A stretch of DNA of 5,170 nucleotides from Desulfonatronum sp. (lineage in GTDB: Bacteria; Desulfobacterota; Desulfovibrionia; Desulfovibrionales; Desulfonatronaceae). The position numbers and the translations under genes are program-made. The notes under the pieces were generated by a model. That model made no database searches. It was not told the DNA's origin and saw nothing but the letters and a program-made list of their open reading frames with translations. The stretch lies in NCBI GenBank assembly GCA_007127655.1, contig SKYX01000267.1, forward strand, positions 1 to 5,170. Direction: 5' to 3'. Shown one piece after another: positions 1-3,858 of the stretch; within the stretch, counting starts at the first letter, position 1; every line of letters begins with the position of its first letter.

Positions 1-68
1 GACTTGATTCGTTTGACAGGACGAAAGCGGTCTCCCATGAAAAAATGCTGGAGAAATTCTCCGCATGA
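1..68 (+). CDS. C-terminal end of a Phd/YefM-type antitoxin (partial)
   Basis: Reading codons from base 3 gives LDSFDRTKAVSHEKMLEKFSA followed by TGA at 66-68. The gene enters from outside the window, so only about 21 residues are visible. The VSHEKMLEKF-like ending is typical of the short helical tail of Phd/YefM/RelB-type antitoxins, which wraps the partner toxin and neutralises it. The stop overlaps the start of the next gene in an ATGA, the standard arrangement for a translationally coupled antitoxin-toxin pair. The toxin immediately downstream is the main support. The DNA-binding N-terminus that would normally repress the operon lies outside the window, so the exact antitoxin family is inferred. 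Confidence 0.72.
   Translation, partial: LDSFDRTKAVSHEKMLEKFSA
50..62 (+). promoter_or_regulatory. Palindrome over the toxin ribosome binding site
   Basis: GGAGAAATTCTCC is a perfect inverted repeat with 6-bp arms. It contains the only Shine-Dalgarno-like sequence (GGAG, 50-53) in front of the toxin ATG at 65. In RNA it could fold as a 5-bp stem with an AAT loop and hide the GGAG. A ribosome finishing the antitoxin would open it, and the ATGA overlap points the same way. The palindrome is seen directly; its role in translational coupling is inference. Confidence 0.4.
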
Positions 69-511
69 CTTGGGAAATCCTGTACCATCACGAAGTCGAA
101 GCAGATCTGGAAAGCGTGGGCACGGCCATGGCCCGCCGCATTGTCAGGGCCATCGACCAGAAGCTGACCCGATCCCCCCTGGAATTCGGAATTCCCTTGT
201 CCGCCGGTCTTGCTGATTTCCGCAAGTTGCGGGTTGGTGATTGCCGGGTTGTGTATCAGGTACTGGAATGGGAAGTGATCGTCTTTGTGCTGGCCGTCGG
301 TCCAAGAAGAGACAAGGAAGTTTATTCATGTCCTCGCGGCATTCGCGGGTCAGCGACAAGGCCGAGCGCCTCGCGGCGGAGCTTGTCACCGTGGACGAGC
401 AGCTTGCACAACTGCAAGCCAGGGAAGCAGCTCTGGCAAACGTCGAAAGCGGGGCTGAACCGTCGCCCCCCTCGCCCCGGAACAAGCGGCTGCTGGCGGT
501 GCGGGTCATGA
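65..511 (+). CDS. RelE/ParE-family toxin with an abnormal C-terminal run-on
   Basis: Residues 1 to about 88 form a full RelE/ParE-type core. A helical N-terminus (MTWEILYHHEVEADLESVG...) is followed by the family hallmark ADFRKLRVGDCRVVYQV and a closing strand VIVFVLAVGPRRDKEVY. Such toxins usually stop within a few residues of the DKEVY motif, at about 85-95 residues, and act as mRNA interferases or gyrase poisons held in check by the antitoxin. Here the frame has no stop near 330. It continues to 511 (148 residues) as low-complexity, Arg/Ser-rich sequence that looks like an out-of-frame reading of the next gene. The natural end has therefore probably been lost by a junction or frameshift near 325-335. 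The start at 65 is set by the ATGA overlap and GGAG at 50-53. Whether the extended toxin is active is unknown. Confidence 0.8.
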   Translation: MTWEILYHHEVEADLESVGTAMARRIVRAIDQKLTRSPLEFGIPLSAGLADFRKLRVGDCRVVYQVLEWEVIVFVLAVGPRRDKEVYSCPRGIRGSATRPSASRRSLSPWTSSLHNCKPGKQLWQTSKAGLNRRPPRPGTSGCWRCGS

Positions 512-783
512 ATCTGGCCGTGGACTGCTGGCTGGCATGCACGCGGACCGGCAAGGACGAGCTGGCCAGAGAGTCCGGCCTCTGGAACGTGTACATGGAA
601 AAAGACGGGTATTGCCGCACCCAGACCCTGGACCGGTACCTAAGCGCAAACACCTTGCCGCTCCGGCCGCGCTGGCACAAAATTCACGCCACCGCGGAAT
701 TCGTCCTGACCGCCTGCGACGAGAACGTGCCGGCGAGGGCTGAGCTGGAGCAGGGGCTTGGCCAGTTGAAGGGACTGTTGTGA
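328..783 (+). CDS. Conserved-looking hypothetical protein, 151 aa
   Basis: The gene starts at ATG 328, preceded by AAGGAAG (314-320) at 7-nt spacing. It overlaps the toxin run-on in another frame. Residues about 8-35 (DKAERLAAELVTVDEQLAQLQAREAAL) have a heptad-like pattern suggesting a short coiled coil. A Pro/Ser linker (PSPPSPRNK) follows. Residues about 50-130 form a compact, mostly helical domain with RLLAVRVMNLAVDCW, GKDELARESGLWNVYM, TLDRYL and a final TAEFVL. This layout, including an ARESGLW segment, resembles a small DNA-binding or accessory domain, but I cannot name the family. There is no signal peptide and no membrane segment. It lies between the toxin and the WYL remnant on the same strand, and may once have been co-transcribed with the latter. 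The function is unknown. Confidence 0.65.
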   Translation: MSSRHSRVSDKAERLAAELVTVDEQLAQLQAREAALANVESGAEPSPPSPRNKRLLAVRVMNLAVDCWLACTRTGKDELARESGLWNVYMEKDGYCRTQTLDRYLSANTLPLRPRWHKIHATAEFVLTACDENVPARAELEQGLGQLKGLL

Positions 784-797
784 AGGCACGGCAGATA

Positions 798-1038
798 TGC
801 GATCTCAGCGTCCGGACGGCCATCAGCTTGCAACCCGGATGTTCCGGACCCTGGCCCGAATCGCCGCTGCCTAGAGGAACCGGCCATCCTGTCGTTAACC
901 GGTCGGAAACCGTGAAAAAACTGACCCCATCGAGCAGCGGGCATGAGCCGCTATGGCCCGGACGTGGACGTGCTGGAGCCGGAAGAACTGCGCCTGGCCG
1001 TGCGGGACCCAGGACATGCTCCTGCTCAGGGAGCAGGG
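798..1038 (+). pseudogene. Remnant of a WYL-domain transcriptional regulator
   Basis: At 943-1008 one frame reads MSRYGPDVDVLEPEELRLAV. This matches the closing segment of WYL/WCX regulators (a pattern like ..YGPDVEVLEPEELR..). The expected final helix appears only in a different frame just after it (TQDMLLLREQG, about 1006-1038), so this end is itself frameshifted. A stop (TGA 922-924) lies just upstream in the 943 frame, and no WYL core is present. A short ORF at 798-875 (MRSQRPDGHQL... to TAG) begins 14 bp after the preceding gene and could be the original N-terminus, which would imply a large internal deletion. That part is weaker. WYL proteins are ligand-sensing regulators, often tied to defence or stress loci. 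The C-terminal match is the main evidence; the extent of the pseudogene is inferred. Confidence 0.42.
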
Positions 1039-1072
1039 AAAAAAGAAAGGGAAGCTCGGTGGCTTCCCTTTC
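1039..1072 (-). terminator. Rho-independent terminator of the higBA-like operon
   Basis: An 11-bp perfect stem (1045-1055 with 1062-1072, core AAAGGGAAGC/GCTTCCCTTT) encloses a 6-nt loop (1056-1061). Read on the minus strand it is followed directly by six U (1044-1039). It starts 24 bp beyond the antitoxin stop. No T-run follows it on the plus strand, so it serves the minus-strand operon only. Confidence 0.9.
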
Positions 1073-1096
1073 CGTGAGTTCGATCTTTCAAGTGCT

Positions 1097-1402
1097 TCAA
1101 GTGTGCATCGGCTGCGCCACCAATTTCACCCCGAGAGCCGAACAAACCTTTGCCACTGTCTCAAAGCGGGGATGGGCATTGGGACGGAGGGCCTTGTAAA
1201 GAGCCTCACGGCCAAGCCCGGCTTCCCGGGCCACCTGGGTCATTCCGCGTGCCCGGGCCACTACGCCGAGCGCGCGGGCCAGTTCCGAAGGATCGTTTTC
1301 TTCAATCACCATGGTCAGATAAGCAGCGATGGCTTCCTCATTGTCCAGGTGTTCGGTGATGTCGAACTCTGGCAGGTCCGCAACTCTGATCTTTTGGGTC
1401 AT
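1097..1402 (-). CDS. HigA-type antitoxin (HI1420/TIGR02684-like)
   Basis: This 101-residue protein starts MTQKIRVADLPEFDITEHLDNEEAIAAYL. It has the form of the addiction-module antidote family found downstream of HI1419-like toxins: an N-terminal toxin-binding region with the typical FDITEHLDNEEAIAAYL segment, then a Cro/C1-type helix-turn-helix at about residues 54-72 (MTQVAREAGLGREALYKAL) and a short tail (TVAKVCSALGVKLV). It neutralises the toxin encoded just upstream and probably represses the shared promoter. The start at 1402 has GAGGAT (1414-1409) 6 nt upstream. That site overlaps the end of the toxin gene, and the two genes are separated by only 3 nt. No frameshift or missing segment is seen, so the module looks intact. 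Known for the family: antitoxin role. Inferred: autoregulation through the 1711-1730 repeat. Confidence 0.92.
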   Translation of the reverse strand: MTQKIRVADLPEFDITEHLDNEEAIAAYLTMVIEENDPSELARALGVVARARGMTQVAREAGLGREALYKALRPNAHPRFETVAKVCSALGVKLVAQPMHT

Positions 1403-1405
1403 AGA

Positions 1406-1702
1406 TCAATCCTCGAGGTTGGTAGCAAGCTCAATGGCCTTGGCGATGTCCGCTTTTTGCGTTGATTTGTCGCCTCCGCCAAGCATCACGATCAACGTCG
1501 AGCCCTGCTGAACATAGTACATGCGCCAGCCAAGTCCGAAGTCCTCACGCATCTCATATACGCCTTCGCCCACCGGTTTGACATCTCCCAGCAGACCGCG
1601 CCCAGCTTTGTCCAGGCGCCTGGCCAAGCGCAGGCGGGTCACGGTATCCCGAATACGTAACAGCCAATCCGCAAACTCGGGGAGTTGTTTGACCGTGAAC
1701 AT
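1406..1702 (-). CDS. HigB/RelE-type toxin (HI1419/Gp49-like)
   Basis: This 98-residue protein starts MFTVKQLPEFADWLLRIRDTVTRLRLARRLDKA and ends KADIAKAIELATNLED. It contains the family signature GLLGDVKPVGEGVYEMREDFGLGWRMYY followed by LIVMLGGGDKSTQKADI, and so belongs to the phage-derived Gp49-like/HI1419 addiction-module killer family in the RelE superfamily. These proteins are small toxins, presumed ribosome-dependent mRNA interferases. The open frame continues upstream to 1879, but the extra residues do not resemble the family and cross into the insertion sequence, so ATG 1702 is chosen. No good Shine-Dalgarno precedes it, and the best promoter places the transcript start almost at the ATG. 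The gene is first in a toxin-antitoxin operon, the reverse of the usual order but normal for this family. Confidence 0.92.
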   Translation of the reverse strand: MFTVKQLPEFADWLLRIRDTVTRLRLARRLDKAGRGLLGDVKPVGEGVYEMREDFGLGWRMYYVQQGSTLIVMLGGGDKSTQKADIAKAIELATNLED

Positions 1703-1709
1703 CACGGGA

Positions 1710-1738
1710 TCTGTATTCGAGCGGATACAGTTTGTCAA
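1710..1738 (-). promoter_or_regulatory. Promoter of the higBA-like operon
   Basis: On the minus strand a perfect TTGACA (1738-1733) is followed after 17 nt by TACAGA (1715-1710), a weak -10. The predicted transcript start would fall at about 1702-1704, essentially on the toxin ATG. The position upstream of the operon and the consensus -35 support it; the -10 is the weak point. The insertion sequence begins only 20 bp further upstream. Confidence 0.55.
1711..1730 (-). promoter_or_regulatory. Inverted-repeat operator of the TA operon
   Basis: CTGTAT (1711-1716), 8 nt, ATACAG (1725-1730) is a perfect 6-bp inverted repeat lying between the -35 and the -10 of the TA promoter. A dimeric Cro/C1-type HTH antitoxin would be expected to bind such a site and block RNA polymerase. 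The repeat is seen directly. Its use by the antitoxin at 1097-1402 is inference. Confidence 0.6.
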
Positions 1739-1749
1739 GGACGAGCTGA

Positions 1750-1757
1750 CAGGAAAC
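1750..1757 (+). repeat. 8-bp direct repeat, left copy (possible target duplication)
   Basis: CAGGAAAC directly abuts the left terminal repeat of the insertion sequence. The same 8 bases occur at 3700-3707, on the far side of the element. ISAs1-group elements duplicate about 8-10 bp of target. The right copy is 29 bp away from the apparent right end, so the duplication is not clean. Confidence 0.4.
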
Positions 1758-1777
1758 CAGGACGATTTTATTCTCAG
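1758..1777 (+). repeat. Left terminal inverted repeat of the IS
   Basis: CAGGACGATTTTATTCTCAG matches the inward reading of the right end at 15 of 20 positions, with the CAGG tip and the TTCTC block conserved. ISAs1-group ends are known to begin with CAGGG-like tips. Confidence 0.75.
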
Positions 1778-1854
1778 AACAAAACAAAATAATTTTAAGA
1801 CGATGCCCCTAAAACCTGGACAAGCGCATCGAAATAGGTTAAAAGGTGTTCGCC

Positions 1855-3650
1855 ATGTTTTCGGAGAGCACCAAATCATCCTTGCCCAGCCTCATGCTTC
1901 GGCCAATCAAACACGAGGAAGCCAGCCAATTCAAATCCTTACTTGCTGAGCATCACTACCTTGGTGCTTCTCCGAAAATTAGCGAAACGCTTTGGTATGT
2001 CGCCACTTCCTCGGATCAATGGGTAGCACTGCTTACATTTTCGGCTGCTGCTCTCAAATGTGCGGCCAGAGATCAGTGGATAGGTTGGTCATATCGACAT
2101 CGATATGACCGCTTAAAGTTGCTGGTGAACAACAGTCGCTTTCTCATTCTTCCAGGCTGGAACATATCAAATCTAGGGTCTCGCGTCCTCTCATTATGTG
2201 CAAAGCGTATATCTTCCGATTGGCAACAGCGCTTTGGCCACCCTCTCTTGCTTTTGGAGACCTTTGTCGATCCGCAACGTTTCAGAGGGACTGTCTACCG
2301 CGCTGCCAATTGGATTGATCTCGGCAGGACCAAAGGATTTCAAAGAATTGGAAGAGGATACAGTTCAACCCCTTCCGCCCCGAAACTCGTTTTTGTCCTG
2401 CCGCTTCAGACTGATGCCAGGGCGTTGCTATCCGCCCCGATTCTCAAGCCACCCTATCGCATAGGAGAGCCAAAAATGATGATGACAGCTGAACAAATGC
2501 GCTCGCTGCCAGCCTATTTTTCCAAACTCCCTGATCCGCGCAGAAAACAAGGACGACGTCATAGCCTATCCGTGGTGCTTGCTATTGCAACAGCCGCCAC
2601 CTTATGTGGGATGTGCGGATATAAGGCGATCTACGGTTGGGCCAAAAATCTCGAGCAAAAGGCCCGAGAACGCTTTCGCTGTCGAAAGGAGAAAGGAAAA
2701 TACGTCATCCCCAGCCTGTGCGTAATCCGGGAAGTTCTGATCAGAGTCGATCCGGTTGAACTGGATAAGGCCTTGCAAAATTGGAACGAAGCTCACGGCT
2801 TGGCGGATGTCTGCATCGCCTATGACGGAAAAACCTTGAAAAACGCCATCGACGAAGAAGGAAAGCAAACTCATGTCGTGAGCCTCGTTGGACACGACTC
2901 GAAGGCCACGTACACCCAAAAAAAGTCGGTGCCCTGCCCATAGCAGGCAATCGCGAAGAGACCAAGCAAACCAACGAAATCGGGATGTTCATCCCGACGC
3001 TAGACCCAATCAACATTACCGGAAAAACCATCACCGCCGACGCCCTGCTCACGCAGAAAAAAATCGCAACGTATCTCGTCCAGCGAGAGGCGGACTACCT
3101 CTTTACCGTCAAGGCAAATCAAGCCACACTCCTTGCCGACATCGTAAAATTCTTCGAAAACCGACAAGAACCGGAATATCATACAATTGATTCAGATCAT
3201 GGACGTATCGATAAACGTTCCATCTGGACCACGTCTGAAATGAACGACTACATTGAATTCCCTCACGTCGGTCAAGTTTTTTGCATCCACAGAAGAAGCG
3301 TGGACAAAAAGAGTGGAAAAGTCTCGGAACACACCTTCTACGGTGTTACCAGCTTAACAACTGATCAGGCAGACGCAGCGAAAGTGCTGAAAATTCATCG
3401 TGATCACTGGACCATCGAAAACAGTTCACATCATATCCTGGACAACACGTACAACGAGGACAAGAGCACGATCAGAACTGGCCACGGTCCAGCAAACACG
3501 ACGAGGTTGAGACGATTCGCCATCGGCTTACTCAAATCCAGAGGGGTCAAAGATGTCGCACAAAAACTGCGAGACCTGCACCAAAAAACCAGGATGGTTT
3601 TCGACTATCTGGGCATGACAAAAAATTCGCGTAAAATTGTCGGATGTTAA
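1855..3650 (+). CDS. DUF4338 (DruA-like)-ISAs1 transposase, joined by a -1 frameshift
   Basis: The start is ATG 1855, with AAAAGG (1841-1846) at 8-nt spacing; an in-frame GTG at 1846 lacks this spacing. Residues about 15-195 form a DUF4338 domain, with LLAEHHYLG, RDQWIGWS, LLVNNSRFLILPG, LLLETFVDPQRFRGTVYRAANW and LGRTKG. This domain is the one in the Druantia defence protein DruA and is also common beside ISAs1 transposases. From residue about 208 comes the transposase: an N-terminal associated domain (MRSLPAYFSKLPDPRRKQGRRHSL), then a DDE domain with D in AYDGKT, D in TADALLTQ and E in YNEDKSTIRTG. The frame that begins at 1855 stops at 2943 (362 aa, first D only). The rest lies in the -1 frame to 3650. 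Joined at 2925, the product would be 598 aa with all three acidic residues. Either programmed frameshifting or a single A lost from an A8 run would explain this. Function: DNA transposition; the role of DUF4338 is unproven. Confidence 0.85.
2463..2478 (+). promoter_or_regulatory. Internal ribosome binding site and start for a separate transposase
   Basis: AGGAG at 2463-2467 lies 8 nt before ATG 2476, the first of three consecutive ATGs. The ATG is in frame with the DUF4338 gene and sits exactly at the domain border, just before TAEQMRSLP, where stand-alone ISAs1 transposases begin. With the frameshift, a product from here would have 391 residues, a normal ISAs1 transposase size. So the element could make both a fused and a DUF4338-free transposase. 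Use of this start is inference from spacing and position. Confidence 0.6.
2919..2949 (+). promoter_or_regulatory. Candidate -1 programmed ribosomal frameshift signal
   Basis: The incoming frame reads CAA AAA AAG at 2917-2925, so 2919-2925 is the classical slippery heptamer A_AAA_AAG. Slipping back one base gives GTC (2925-2927) as the next codon and continues as VGALPIAGNREETKQTNEIG, which joins the transposase seamlessly. Five nt further, 2930-2937 can pair with 2943-2949 (7 bp, one bulged C, 5-nt loop). The incoming-frame stop TAG (2941-2943) lies inside this hairpin. The heptamer, phase and hairpin are seen directly; programmed use is inferred. Confidence 0.55.
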
Positions 3651-3670
3651 CGGAGAACAAATTTGCCCTG
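3651..3670 (-). repeat. Right terminal inverted repeat of the IS
   Basis: Read inward on the minus strand it is CAGGGCAAATTTGTTCTCCG, 15 of 20 identical to the left end. It begins immediately after the transposase stop codon. The CAGGG tip fits ISAs1-group ends. Confidence 0.78.
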
Positions 3671-3690
3671 GGCCTCCAAGGTGCTACACT
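3663..3690 (+). promoter_or_regulatory. Possible outward hybrid promoter at the IS right end
   Basis: TTGCCC (3663-3668), inside the right terminal repeat, is followed after 16 nt by TACACT (3685-3690) in flanking DNA. Each box matches the sigma-70 consensus at 4 of 6 positions. If active it would read toward the sigma-54-type regulator at 3859. The boxes are weak and the call is tentative. Confidence 0.25.
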
Positions 3691-3858
3691 ACCATCTTTC
3701 AGGAAACATATGTATTGTTTTCTCCAGGGATGGGTGACGTCTCAACCATGGCCCGTGGGCATCTGAACAGAGGACAGCCTCCTCATGTTCCAATGCCTTG
3801 GGCTTACGTCTGAGCCTGGCAGTTGGTATGGAGAACATTTTTTTAGCAGGATCACCGC
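3671..3858. other. Noncoding stretch between the IS and the regulator gene
   Basis: No convincing gene is present; the only plus-strand ORF with an ATG is about 21 codons long (3748-3813). The stretch holds the right CAGGAAAC copy, a small GAGGA-CAGCC-TCCTC repeat (about 3771-3785), and a run of T (about 3838-3844) just before the regulator's ribosome binding site. I see no clear sigma-54 promoter and no terminator. Confidence 0.6.
3700..3707 (+). repeat. 8-bp direct repeat, right copy
   Basis: CAGGAAAC is identical to the bases directly left of the IS (1750-1757). It lies 29 bp beyond the apparent right end of the element, so the intervening 3671-3699 would need a separate explanation if the two copies are a target duplication. 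Confidence 0.35.

Larger units (their letters stand above)
1758..3670 (+). mobile_element. ISAs1-group insertion sequence carrying DUF4338
   Basis: A 1913-bp element is bounded by imperfect 20-bp inverted repeats that begin CAGG at both tips, and it encodes one long DUF4338 plus ISAs1 transposase unit. It is visibly more AT-rich than the flanking genes, in keeping with recent transfer. The transposase stop (3648-3650) touches the right repeat. Between the left repeat and the start codon is about 77 bp of AT-rich sequence (1778-1854), which presumably holds the transposase promoter, but I could not pick out convincing -35/-10 boxes. Both the length and the gene content exceed a basic ISAs1 element because of the added DUF4338 portion. 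It lies between the TA operon promoter and the sigma-54 regulator and interrupts no gene that I can recognise. Confidence 0.85.

Noticed and set aside
780..1465. Plus-strand frames 780-1199 and 953-1465 as genes
   Set aside because: They overlap the terminator and the well-supported antitoxin on the other strand. Only the short WYL-like stretch is meaningful.
1703..1879. Upstream in-frame extension of the minus-strand toxin
   Set aside because: It runs through the promoter, operator and IS end, and the extra residues do not fit the toxin family.
1521..1949. Plus-strand open frame across the TA toxin and the IS left end
   Set aside because: It is antisense to the toxin, crosses the IS boundary, and its Arg/Ser-rich translation resembles no protein I know.
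3669..3686. GG-N10-GC spacing resembling a sigma-54 promoter
   Set aside because: Apart from GG and GC it matches the consensus poorly, and it straddles the IS edge, so chance is more likely.
3748..3813. 21-codon ORF upstream of the regulator
   Set aside because: There is no ribosome binding site at proper spacing and no recognisable sequence.
3798..3844. GGCT/AGCC hairpin followed by a T-run as a terminator
   Set aside because: The stem is only 4-5 bp and the T-run lies more than 20 nt away.
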